Program-made: the position numbers and the translations under genes
Part shown: positions 1-7,484 of the stretch, one piece after another
How the letters are laid out: every line of letters starts with the position of its first letter
Numbering within the stretch: the first letter of the stretch is position 1
DNA from: Gemmatimonadota bacterium
Lineage (GTDB): Bacteria > Gemmatimonadota > Gemmatimonadetes > Gemmatimonadales > Gemmatimonadaceae
DNA length: 64,000 nt
Assembly (NCBI GenBank): GCA_016712265.1
Contig: JADJRJ010000030.1
Coordinates: 868,001 to 932,000, forward strand
Reading direction: 5' to 3'
The notes under the pieces: generated by a model
What the model saw: the letters and a program-made list of their open reading frames with translations, nothing else
Told to the model about the DNA's origin: nothing
The model's database searches: none

Positions 1-166
1 CCAGCAACCCAGCGCGCCGGAGCCGGATCAGGATCTGCTCCACGTAGTCCGCGCTTAGCGCCTCACGCGCAGCAAGGTCGCGGCCGGTCACGGGGCCATC
101 CTCGAGGCGTTTGGCCAGGTGCAGGGCACAAATGACCCCGTATTCGGCCCACGTCGTGATACGCAT
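1..166 (-). CDS. Rrf2-family transcriptional regulator, 3' truncated by window edge
   Basis: The first 55 codons of a protein that begins MRITTWAEYGVICALHLAKR and continues through a helix ending in YVEQILIRLRRAGLL. This is the N-terminal winged helix-turn-helix of the Rrf2 family (IscR, NsrR, RirA), including the typical 'EQIL..LRRAGL' recognition-helix signature. Rrf2 proteins usually regulate Fe-S, redox or nitric-oxide responses. The region that would carry the cluster-binding cysteines lies outside the window, so the sensed signal cannot be judged. It starts 7 bases after the lipoprotein gene upstream and is probably co-transcribed with it. Confidence 0.85.
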   Translation of the reverse strand, partial: MRITTWAEYGVICALHLAKRLEDGPVTGRDLAAREALSADYVEQILIRLRRAGLL

Positions 167-173
167 GGTTCCG

Positions 174-995
174 TTACTGGCGAGGCGTCGGGATCTGGTA
201 CGTCGAGATGAACTGAATGGCCCCGCCGTTGATGTCGCGCAGCACCGTGCGGAGGCGCGTCGCGATGAACTCGCGCTTGACGTTGGTCGAATCGGTCCAC
301 GCGGGGATCGCCGCCACGGCGATCGAGTCGATCCCGTCGTCGCGGAACGCACAGCGATATTCGCGCGAGATGTTGCCGCTTCCCCCAGCAGGCGCAAAGG
401 TCAGCTGCACGATGAGGGCTGAGGCGGTATCCGCCGCGCGATTCCATCGCAGCTGCATGTACCCGGTCTGGGGCGGGACGAGTGGCTGCAGGGTGAAGGC
501 TTCGGCGGTCTTCGCGCGCAGCTCAACCTGAGGGTAACCGCCAAGCGCGCCGGGAATGGCAATGATGGCCGAGTCACCAGGCGTGTAGGCCACCGTCGTG
601 CCGGACGCCAGGTTGTAGGAGGTGACGCCGCCATTCGAGATGCGCGGGATCGTATTCGCCGTGCCACCCATGGACACCGAGAGCGCGGCCCCGGCGTCCA
701 GGTAGGTCACGCCCGTGAACGAGTTGGTCGGAGGAACGAAGTTCTGGACCGGGAAGCAGGAGTCCGGGCGCAGCCCCGCGCTCGGCACCGTGGATACCTC
801 GCCCCGGAAGAAGACCGCGTTCGGCGCTGTTCGCACCTGGTTGGCGGAATTCTCGACCGCATTGATGTTCACAAAGCCCCACAACAGTTCGTTGGGGCGG
901 AAGGAGAGCGTGGTATCACACGATGCCACCAGGGCAGTCGCGCCCACCACACCAAGCACGCCGAAACGGCGGACACGCAGACCAAGGAGAGTCAT
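174..995 (-). CDS. Predicted lipoprotein of unknown function (273 aa)
   Basis: The N-terminus MTLLGLRVRRFGVLGVVG is a signal peptide followed by a lipobox, VASC, so the mature protein should begin at that cysteine and be anchored in a membrane. The rest is rich in Ser, Thr, Ala and Asn and has no motif I recognise; it looks like a secreted beta-rich protein. The reading frame stays open upstream to 1343, but that part has no protein character and overlaps the MBL-fold gene. The ATG just before the signal peptide is therefore chosen. It lies between the MBL-fold hydrolase (82 bases upstream) and the Rrf2 regulator. Function unknown. Confidence 0.7.
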   Translation of the reverse strand: MTLLGLRVRRFGVLGVVGATALVASCDTTLSFRPNELLWGFVNINAVENSANQVRTAPNAVFFRGEVSTVPSAGLRPDSCFPVQNFVPPTNSFTGVTYLDAGAALSVSMGGTANTIPRISNGGVTSYNLASGTTVAYTPGDSAIIAIPGALGGYPQVELRAKTAEAFTLQPLVPPQTGYMQLRWNRAADTASALIVQLTFAPAGGSGNISREYRCAFRDDGIDSIAVAAIPAWTDSTNVKREFIATRLRTVLRDINGGAIQFISTYQIPTPRQ

Positions 996-1077
996 CGACG
1001 GGTCGGGAGAAGGGTTGTCGTGGGGGGAACGGGAAACATGGCGGGTCGTTACGCTGTGCGGCACCCGCCGGGACGAG

Positions 1078-1728
1078 CTACGATCGGCGAATGGGACGGG
1101 CCAGGCCCGACAGGAACGGATTTGTACCCAGCTCCGCCCCGATGGTGGTAGCAGGCCCATGCCCGGGATACACGACCGTCTCCGGCGGTAGGGTCGCGAT
1201 GCGTGCGAGCGAGCGCTGCATGTCCTCACCGCTGGACAGCGGAAGGTCGGTCCGGCCGATCGATCCGGCAAAGAGGCAGTCGCCACCAAACGCCACGCCG
1301 TGCCCGGCGAGCAACACGTGCCCGGGGGCGTGTCCGGGGACATGCCACACCGTGAAGGTCAGCGTCCCACAGCGCAGCTCGCCGCCCTCTCCCAGGTCGT
1401 GGTCCGGTGCCGGGGGGGGATCAAACGGGATGCCGTACATTTTTGCCGCCGCGATGGCGCCGACACCGTACAGCGGCAGGTCGAGGGGATGCAGGTGAAT
1501 CGGGAGCTGCGGAAAGGCGCGGCGCACCCCGGCAATGGCCCCGACGTGGTCGAGGTGCCCGTGCGTCACCCAAATCGCTTGCAGCGTGCCCCCGCTCCGC
1601 TCCGCCATGTGCAGGATGGTCGCCGGATCATCTCCAGGATCGATGAGGACGGCGTGCCCGGTTGCCTCGTCGAGGACGTGATAGGAATTCTCCTGAAACG
1701 GCCCCACCACGACGGACGAGATCTTCAT
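1078..1728 (-). CDS. MBL-fold metallo-hydrolase, glyoxalase II-like
   Basis: A 216-aa metallo-beta-lactamase-fold protein. The metal-binding motif THGHLDH spans about residues 55-61. Further ligands are in HVPGHAPGH, in the Asp of GGDCLF, and in a C-terminal PGHG. The GSIGRTDLP stretch is typical of the small glyoxalase II/YcbL-type hydrolases, which act on thioesters such as S-lactoylglutathione or other small substrates. The start overlaps the trxB stop by 4 bases (ATGA), so the pair is translationally coupled, which hints at a thiol-related role. The actual substrate cannot be read from the sequence. Confidence 0.85.
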   Translation of the reverse strand: MKISSVVVGPFQENSYHVLDEATGHAVLIDPGDDPATILHMAERSGGTLQAIWVTHGHLDHVGAIAGVRRAFPQLPIHLHPLDLPLYGVGAIAAAKMYGIPFDPPPAPDHDLGEGGELRCGTLTFTVWHVPGHAPGHVLLAGHGVAFGGDCLFAGSIGRTDLPLSSGEDMQRSLARIATLPPETVVYPGHGPATTIGAELGTNPFLSGLARPIRRS

Positions 1729-2681
1729 GCGTGCTCCGCGCGATCCTTCCGCAAGGCCGTCAGATATTTCTCCGCCGCGACGGCGGCCGTGGTCGCGTCT
1801 CCCACGGCGGTGGTGACCTGTCGCGTCAACTGGACCCGGACGTCGCCAGCGGCGAAGAGGCCCGGAATCGACGTTTGCATGTTCCAGTCGGTGACCAGAT
1901 AGCCCGACGCGTCATGGTCCACGTGATCGGCGATGATCCCGGTATTCGGCTTGAAGCCGATGAAGACGAAGATGCCGGTCGCCGCCAGTGTTGAGCTAGT
2001 CCCGGTCTTCACGTGCCGGAGGGACAGGTGGTCAACCAGGCCCTTCTCGTCTGCGTGGATTTCCTCGACGACCGTATCGAAGATCACCTCGATTTTCGGG
2101 TTCGCAAAGACGCGCTGCTGAACGATCTTCGAGGCGCGGAACTCCCCGCGCCGATGGATGAGGTACACCTTGCTGCCAAACCGCGTGAGGTAGTCGGCCT
2201 CCTCGCAGGCCGCGTCGCCCCCACCGACCACGGCGATGACATGGCCCTTGAAGAACGCCCCGTCACAGACGGCACAATACGACACCCCCTTCCCCGCGTA
2301 CTCCGCTTCCCCGGGAATCCCGAGCTTGATGGGGGTGCCACCAGCGGTGACGATCACCGTCGGGGAGTGCCAGGTGTCTCCGTTGTCGGCCCGGGTCTCG
2401 AAGGTCCCATCCGCAAGCCGTTGGACACGATCCACATTCGCCGTCTGGATCACCGCACCAAACTTCGCGGCATGCGCGGCGAACTTCTGCGCGAGATCCC
2501 ATCCCTCGACGTGCTCAAATCCGGGGTAGTCCTCGATCATCTCCGTGTTGAGCAACTCGCCCCCGGGCGCCCCGCGCTCCAGGACGACCGTGTTAAGCAT
2601 GGACCGGCCGGCATAGAGTCCGGCCGTCATGCCGGCTGGGCCGGCGCCGACAACCACAATGTCCACTTCGTGCTGAGCCAT
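1725..2681 (-). CDS. trxB: Thioredoxin-disulfide reductase
   Basis: A 318-aa FAD/NADPH flavoenzyme. The FAD-binding VVGAGPAG is at about residues 10-17, the redox-active CAVC at 136-139, the NADPH-binding VVGGGDAA just after it, and the C-terminal FAD motif in GLFAAGDVR. Length and order match bacterial low-molecular-weight thioredoxin reductases, which reduce thioredoxin with NADPH in the cytoplasm. A TrxC-like thioredoxin (42731) and a peroxiredoxin (41982) elsewhere in the window could belong to the same redox chain. It is coupled by a 4-base overlap to the MBL-fold hydrolase downstream. About 100 bases separate it from the SDR gene upstream. Confidence 0.93.
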   Translation of the reverse strand: MAQHEVDIVVVGAGPAGMTAGLYAGRSMLNTVVLERGAPGGELLNTEMIEDYPGFEHVEGWDLAQKFAAHAAKFGAVIQTANVDRVQRLADGTFETRADNGDTWHSPTVIVTAGGTPIKLGIPGEAEYAGKGVSYCAVCDGAFFKGHVIAVVGGGDAACEEADYLTRFGSKVYLIHRRGEFRASKIVQQRVFANPKIEVIFDTVVEEIHADEKGLVDHLSLRHVKTGTSSTLAATGIFVFIGFKPNTGIIADHVDHDASGYLVTDWNMQTSIPGLFAAGDVRVQLTRQVTTAVGDATTAAVAAEKYLTALRKDRAEHA

Positions 2682-2781
2682 GGGCGAGCGCTGCGAATGC
2701 GTGATGCCACGGGAAGAACGTCACGGCCCTGGTGCCGAACGTCCGTACGGGAAAGCCAACGATGCGGGGGGAAGTTCCGCT

Positions 2782-3534
2782 TCAGCGGCGGATGTGCCGC
2801 CCGCCGTCGATGAAAAGTACCTGCCCGGTGACGAAGGTGGCATCGAGGAAATATTCGACCGCCTGCACCACATCTCCGGGGGTCCCGTGGCGCCCCAGCG
2901 GCGTGGAGGTCGCGAGGCGATCGACCTCGGCCAGATCCATGTCGACGGGCGGCAGCACGACGCCGGGCGCGATGGCGTTCACGCGAACGCGGGGGGCCAG
3001 CTGGCTCGCGAGAGCGCGGGTCATGGAGGCCACCCCTGACTTCGCGAGCCCGTGGGGGATGTACGCCGGCCACGTCTCGAAGCCGGCCAGGTCGGACAAG
3101 TTGACGATGCTGGCCCCCGCACCCATGACCCGGGCCGCCGCCACGGCGAGAAAGAAGGGGGCACGCAGGTTCACCGCAAAAACCCGATCCCACTGCTCGA
3201 CCGTGAGGGTGTCGAAGGGGGTGCGCTCGAAGCTCGCCGCGTTGTTCACCAGGAGGTCGAGGCGGCCATAGGCGGCCATGACGGCGGCGACGAGCCGCGC
3301 CGGAGCCTCCGCCTCGGCGAGGTCCGCGACGAAGCGTCGAGCCCCACCCCCGAGTTCCGTGACGAGCGCATCCGCCTCCATGCACGACGCCCGACAATGC
3401 ACCGCGACGTCGTACCCGCGTGACGCGAGGGCGCGCGACATCGCCGCCCCAAGCCGCTGCCCTCCCCCGGTCACCAGTGCGACCGGGCGCCGCTCGCTAG
3501 ACAGCCGCCGTGCGGCGCTGGCGCACCGCCTCAT
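2782..3534 (-). CDS. SDR-family oxidoreductase (FabG/pteridine-reductase-like) with His at the catalytic Tyr position
   Basis: A Rossmann-fold short-chain dehydrogenase of about 250 aa. The cofactor motif TGGGQRLG lies near residue 22, NNAA near 97, the catalytic Ser in NLSD near 147, and the C-terminal FIDGG is present. Where classical SDRs have YxxxK, this protein has HGLAK (His about 161, Lys about 165). A Tyr sits three residues earlier, out of register. The start is uncertain: the ATG at 3534 gives a normal SDR length but overlaps the PHP gene by 38 bases, and no better in-frame start was seen. The substrate is unknown; FolM-like pteridine reductases are the closest in general appearance. 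Confidence 0.8.
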   Translation of the reverse strand: MRRCASAARRLSSERRPVALVTGGGQRLGAAMSRALASRGYDVAVHCRASCMEADALVTELGGGARRFVADLAEAEAPARLVAAVMAAYGRLDLLVNNAASFERTPFDTLTVEQWDRVFAVNLRAPFFLAVAAARVMGAGASIVNLSDLAGFETWPAYIPHGLAKSGVASMTRALASQLAPRVRVNAIAPGVVLPPVDMDLAEVDRLATSTPLGRHGTPGDVVQAVEYFLDATFVTGQVLFIDGGRHIRR

Positions 3535-4366
3535 CCTGGGAATCGAGCCACGCGCCGGGGACCCGCATCGCCCCGATGACGCGCGGCCCTTCCGTGGCCC
3601 CATGCGAATCGGAGCCGCCACTCGGCAGCATGCCTAACGACTGCACCCCTTCCAACAGGCGACGGCGATCTTCGGCGCTGTGGCTCGGGTGCAGGACCTC
3701 GGCCCCGTCCAGGCCATGCAGCTGGAGCGCCGCGAGGCGAGCCTTGTTACAACCGGCCCCCGGGTGCGCCAGGATCGCGAGGCCGCCATGCGCATGCACC
3801 ATCGCAATAGCATCCTTCAGCGTCAGGCGCCGCTTCTCCAGGAACGCCGGTCGCCCGGCGCCGAGATAGCGATCAAAGGCGTCGCGCAGGTCTCGCGCCC
3901 ACCCGTTCTCGACCATGGCCCGCGCCACATGCGGGCGGCCGATGGCGGCGTCCCCCGCGACCTGCAGGACATCGGCGAAGGTGATCTTCACCCCGATCTC
4001 GTTGAGGCGGCGCACCATCGCCTGACCGCGCTCGACACGGGCGACACGGAACGCCTCCAGCTCGTGGTGCATCCGGTCGAGGTCGTCCAGGTGCAACCCG
4101 AGCAGGTGCACCTCGTCGTCACCCTGGTAGGCGCTCAGCTCCACGCCGGCGATGACGCGCAACCCGGTCCCTGTCGCGGCAGACACGGCCTCCGGCAACC
4201 CAGCGACCGTGTCATGGTCCGTGAGAGCGATGGCCGACACGCCCGCCGCCAGGGCGGCACGGACCACCTCGGACGGCGTTTGGCTGCCGTCCGATGCCGT
4301 GGAATGCATGTGAAGGTCTACCGTGACGGGCGCAGGGGTGGGCGCCTGCTCCCGGCCATCACTCAC
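3497..4366 (-). CDS. PHP-domain phosphoesterase (YciV/RNase AM-like)
   Basis: A 289-aa PHP-domain protein. The metal-binding DLHMHS is at residues 17-22, LTDHDT follows, GVELSA carries the Glu ligand, AILAHPGAG comes later, and a C-terminal GSDSHG closes the site. This layout matches the YciV/TrpH group, which hydrolyses 3',5'-nucleoside bisphosphates or trims 5' ends of RNA with divalent metal ions. It starts in a 4-base overlap with the small gene upstream and runs into the SDR, so it belongs to the same long minus-strand operon. One of its Leu-Gly pairs is encoded TTA-GGC (3632-3639). Confidence 0.85.
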   Translation of the reverse strand: MSDGREQAPTPAPVTVDLHMHSTASDGSQTPSEVVRAALAAGVSAIALTDHDTVAGLPEAVSAATGTGLRVIAGVELSAYQGDDEVHLLGLHLDDLDRMHHELEAFRVARVERGQAMVRRLNEIGVKITFADVLQVAGDAAIGRPHVARAMVENGWARDLRDAFDRYLGAGRPAFLEKRRLTLKDAIAMVHAHGGLAILAHPGAGCNKARLAALQLHGLDGAEVLHPSHSAEDRRRLLEGVQSLGMLPSGGSDSHGATEGPRVIGAMRVPGAWLDSQDEAVRQRRTAAV

Positions 4367-4629
4367 GAAGCGTACCCGGCTTCCGGGGAGGTCGCGCTGG
4401 CCTGCGACTCGCCAAACAGGCGCTGCAAGTCGGCGTCAGTCAGCTCGGCGAGCGATTGCTCGCGCGAGCGGGCGCCAACCGGCGAATACCGTGTGACCCG
4501 TACCTCGCGCTGGCTGCCGGTGCCGCTGACAAACATGAGGCCGAACTCGTCGCGATCGTACTGGGTGACGTACCCCGAGGGGAACACGCTCCAAGTGCGG
4601 CCGTCGACAGCAAGGGATCGGGAAGGCAT
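4363..4629 (-). CDS. Small conserved-looking protein of unknown function (88 aa)
   Basis: An 88-aa protein starting MPSRSLAVDGRTWSVFPSGY. It has a compact beta-rich N-terminal half with several aromatic residues and a charged helical C-terminal tail. No signal peptide, membrane segment or known motif is visible. The ATG at 4629 is preferred over the longer frame because the extra residues are Ser/Arg-rich and overlap the neighbouring gene. It sits 4 bases after the gene at 4634-4888 and overlaps the PHP gene by 4 bases. This placement supports a genuine, translated gene. I do not recognise its family. Confidence 0.65.
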   Translation of the reverse strand: MPSRSLAVDGRTWSVFPSGYVTQYDRDEFGLMFVSGTGSQREVRVTRYSPVGARSREQSLAELTDADLQRLFGESQASATSPEAGYAS

Positions 4630-4633
4630 GGGA

Positions 4634-4888
4634 TCAGAACTCCACTTCAGAGAGGATCGGGGCGTCGACGCGGGGGAGTCCCGCGGTGTGGCGCGCGGCC
4701 GCAAGCGTCGCCGCGTCGCGCGCCTCCAGAAACTCGATCAGGACACCCGGCAAGGCGGCGTCCTCGAACAACCAGTAATTGCACCCTGCCCCACGCAAGG
4801 CCTCGCGACGCCCGCGCAGGTCGTCGAGCACCTCGGCTCGCCGCTCCACGGGAAACTGCAGCGCCTGCGTCACGAGGGCACGGGTCAC
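4634..4888 (-). CDS. Small protein, possible ABM-like dimeric alpha/beta barrel (84 aa)
   Basis: An 84-aa protein with a predicted helix (about residues 13-34) followed by CNYWLFEDAALPGVLIEFLEA. The strand-loop-strand then leads into a helix that ends in an acidic tail. The pattern is reminiscent of antibiotic-biosynthesis-monooxygenase-like or NIPSNAP-type half barrels, but no catalytic residue can be named. The start overlaps the E2 acyltransferase stop by 4 bases (ATGA), so it is translationally coupled to the dehydrogenase operon. A link to the complex is inference only. Confidence 0.65.
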   Translation of the reverse strand: MTRALVTQALQFPVERRAEVLDDLRGRREALRGAGCNYWLFEDAALPGVLIEFLEARDAATLAAARHTAGLPRVDAPILSEVEF

Positions 4889-6216
4889 CGCCCAGCCTCT
4901 GGCCAGGTTTCCAGCGTCTGCTTGACGAACGCCATGAACTGGTCGGCGTCGGCACCGTCCACGATCCGGTGATCGAACGAGATCGACAGGTAGGTACAGG
5001 TTCGAATGGCAATCGTGTCCTCACCATCGGGCCCAGTGCGCACCTTGGGACGCTTCTCGATCGTGCCAACGCACAGGATGGCCACGGTCGGCTGCGGGAT
5101 GATCGGTGTGCCCATGACCGACCCGAAGACCCCCGGGTTGGTGATGGTGAAGGTCGCGTCCTGCACGTCCTCCGGCTTGAGGCGCTTGGATCGCGCGCGG
5201 GTGGCCAGGTCGTTGATCCCCTTGGTGAGCCCCACGAGGTTCAGCGTGTCCGCCCGCTTGACGACCGGGACGATGAGTCCCCAGTCCATCGCAACAGCAA
5301 TCCCGATGTTGTACGACTTGCGGAATACGATATCCTGGCCGCGGATCGCGGCGTTGAGCACCGGGAATTTCTGCAACCCCTGCACCACCGCCTGTGTGAT
5401 GAACGGCAGGTAGGTGAGCTTCTCGCCGTGCTGCTTCTCGAAGTCCGCGCGGAGCGCCGCGCGCACGCGGGACACACGCGTCAGGTCCACCTCGAAGAAC
5501 GAGGTGACATGCGCGGAGGTGTGCTTCGAGTACACCATGTGCCCGGCCGTCAACCGCCGGATCTTCGACATGGGCTCGACCACGTCCCCCGGCCACGGCT
5601 CGACGGCCGGCGGGTCGAAACCGAAGCCACCCGGCGCATAGGACGACGCCATGGGCATCGGGGCGACCACGGACGGGGTGGCCGGACGCGCCGCGCCCGA
5701 TTCCAGGAAGCCAACGAGGTCCTTTCGCGTAACGCGTCCCGCAACGCCACTCCCGCTCAACGACGACAATTCCACGCCGTGTTCAGCGGCCATCTTGCGC
5801 ACGAGCGGTGAGGACTTGGACCGGATGCGGTCCTCGAACGACCCGGGTGCTGCGGCGGGCTGGGTGGGGACCGGCACGCTCGGCGCCGCCTGCGCAGGAG
5901 AGGCGGGAACGACCGGGGCAGCGACCGCGGCGACGGGAGCGGGGGCGGCCGCCGTCGGAGAGACGGCGACACTCGCGTCGGTCTCCAGGCGCGCGACCAC
6001 CGTTTGCACCGGAACCGTCTGGCCCTCGATGACCAGGATTTCGGCCAAGGTCCCTGCGGAAGGTGACGGGATCTCCGCGTCGACCTTGTCCGTCGATATC
6101 TCGAACAGGGGTTCGTCGCGCTTGACGGCGTCGCCGACCTTCTTGAGCCATCGCGACATCGTCCCTTCCGCGATCGACTCACCCATCTGGGGCATCACGA
6201 CATCGATTCGAGCCAC
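4885..6216 (-). CDS. 2-oxo acid dehydrogenase complex E2, dihydrolipoamide acyltransferase
   Basis: A 443-aa E2 component. The N-terminal lipoyl domain (about residues 2-77) carries the lipoylated Lys in STDKVDAE. An Ala/Pro-rich flexible linker follows, then the peripheral subunit-binding domain (about 130-170), and the catalytic domain with SFDHRIVDG near the C-terminus holding the active-site His and Asp. It transfers the acyl group from E1 to CoA. Overall appearance is closer to the branched-chain/BkdB or combined E2 type than to OdhB, but the acyl specificity cannot be fixed. E1beta and E1alpha lie immediately upstream. No E3 gene is present in the window. Confidence 0.92.
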   Translation of the reverse strand: MARIDVVMPQMGESIAEGTMSRWLKKVGDAVKRDEPLFEISTDKVDAEIPSPSAGTLAEILVIEGQTVPVQTVVARLETDASVAVSPTAAAPAPVAAVAAPVVPASPAQAAPSVPVPTQPAAAPGSFEDRIRSKSSPLVRKMAAEHGVELSSLSGSGVAGRVTRKDLVGFLESGAARPATPSVVAPMPMASSYAPGGFGFDPPAVEPWPGDVVEPMSKIRRLTAGHMVYSKHTSAHVTSFFEVDLTRVSRVRAALRADFEKQHGEKLTYLPFITQAVVQGLQKFPVLNAAIRGQDIVFRKSYNIGIAVAMDWGLIVPVVKRADTLNLVGLTKGINDLATRARSKRLKPEDVQDATFTITNPGVFGSVMGTPIIPQPTVAILCVGTIEKRPKVRTGPDGEDTIAIRTCTYLSISFDHRIVDGADADQFMAFVKQTLETWPEAGR

Positions 6217-6219
6217 GTG

Positions 6220-6504
6220 CTATCCTCTCCCGTTGGATGGCGGCGCTCCGCGCCGCAATCGCCAAAAGACCAGAGCCGGCAGGGATATCGCGCCGACCAA
6301 GGCGCCAATCCCCGCATAGAAATACCAGTTGCAGGTCGGCAATCCCTCGCACCCCGGGGAGCGCCGAGCCCCTTCGATCACCTTGCCCAGGAGCACCGCG
6401 ACCATCGCGCCGCTCCAGGTTCCCACAAACACGGAAAAACAACCGATCCCCACGCGCCGCCCGAGGGCGACGTCCTTGTCATCCGTCCCCGCCGTCGACC
6501 CCAC
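6220..6504 (-). CDS. Small two-helix membrane protein of unknown function
   Basis: A protein of about 94 aa with two hydrophobic segments. The first is centred on GCFSVFVGTWSGAMVAVLLG. The second is YAGIGALVGAISLPALVF, followed by an Arg-rich cytoplasmic tail. Two cysteines lie in the loop between them. A GTG at 6504, two bases after the E1beta stop, is preferred; a GTG at 6525 inside E1beta is also possible. It sits between E1beta and E2 with only 3 bases to E2. It is therefore very likely translated, though its family is not recognised. Confidence 0.6.
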   Translation of the reverse strand: MGSTAGTDDKDVALGRRVGIGCFSVFVGTWSGAMVAVLLGKVIEGARRSPGCEGLPTCNWYFYAGIGALVGAISLPALVFWRLRRGAPPSNGRG

Positions 6505-6506
6505 GG

Positions 6507-7484
6507 TCAGTACGCCGCGACCCACCGGGCGGCGCGCACGACATCGCTCGTTTGCGGCAGCACGAAGTCCTCGAGCTGCGGGGCATACGGTAGGGGGATG
6601 TCGTGCGCGGTCACCCGCATGATCGGCGCGTCCAGCCAGGCAAAGGACGATTCAGAGATGCGCGCGGTGATCTCGCCAGCAATGCCGCCTGTCCGGGTGT
6701 CCTCATGGAGGATGAGCACCCGGTTGGTCTTGCGGACGGTTGCCTGAATGGCCTCGTCGTCGAGCGGGGCGAGGGACCGCAGGTCGAGCACCTCGACCGA
6801 CATGCCGTCCTCCTGCTCCAATTGTTCCGCCGCTTCCAGTGCCTTCCAGACTGTCGCCGCGTAGGTGATGATCGAGAGATCCTTCCCTTCGCGCGCCACT
6901 CGCGCCTTGCCGATCGGCACGGCGCCGTCCCCGGTCGGCAGCTCTCCCTTGATCCGGCGGTAGAGGTACTTGTGCTCGAAGAACAGCACGCAGTCCTCGT
7001 CCCGGATCGCCGACTTCATCAGGCCATAGGCGTCCGCCACGGTCGCCGGGTACACCACCTTCAGCCCCGGGGTGTGGATGAACCCCGCCTCGGGGTTCTG
7101 GGAGTGGAATGGCCCGCCGCGCACATAGCCGCCGCTCGGCCCCCGCACGACCATGGGGCACGGGAGGAACGCGCGATAGCGGGCAGTCGCGACGTAGTTG
7201 GTGAGGATGTCGTACGCGTTGGCGATGAAGTCGATGAACTGCATCTCCACCACCGGGCGCATCCCCATATGGGCCGCGCCAGCGGCGGCTCCCACGATGC
7301 CGATTTCCGAGATGGGCGAGTCGATCACGCGTGCGTCGCCGAACTTCGCGGCCAGCCCCTCGGTGACCTTGAACGCCCCACCGAACGCGCCGATATCCTC
7401 GCCGATGCAGAAGACGCTCTCATCGCGCGTCATCTCATCGAACAGGGCCTGGCGAATCGCCTCGAGGTAGGTGATCTCGCTCAT
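6507..7484 (-). CDS. 2-oxo acid dehydrogenase E1 component, beta subunit
   Basis: A 325-aa transketolase-like E1beta. It begins MSEITYLEAIRQAL and contains the family blocks GEDIGAFGGAF, DSPISEIGIVG, VVRGPSGGYVRGGPFHSQN and the C-terminal DLRSLAPLD and ILHEDTRTGG. With E1alpha it forms the thiamine-diphosphate decarboxylase that feeds acyl groups to E2. The ATG at 7484 is chosen over a frame opening at 7523 because it overlaps the E1alpha stop by 4 bases and matches where family members begin. Pyruvate and branched-chain 2-oxoacids are both plausible substrates. Confidence 0.92.
   Translation of the reverse strand: MSEITYLEAIRQALFDEMTRDESVFCIGEDIGAFGGAFKVTEGLAAKFGDARVIDSPISEIGIVGAAAGAAHMGMRPVVEMQFIDFIANAYDILTNYVATARYRAFLPCPMVVRGPSGGYVRGGPFHSQNPEAGFIHTPGLKVVYPATVADAYGLMKSAIRDEDCVLFFEHKYLYRRIKGELPTGDGAVPIGKARVAREGKDLSIITYAATVWKALEAAEQLEQEDGMSVEVLDLRSLAPLDDEAIQATVRKTNRVLILHEDTRTGGIAGEITARISESSFAWLDAPIMRVTAHDIPLPYAPQLEDFVLPQTSDVVRAARWVAAY

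Noticed and set aside
174..1343. The full 389-codon frame as the lipoprotein gene
   Set aside because: The upstream 116 codons overlap the MBL-fold gene and have no protein character; the signal peptide starts at 995.
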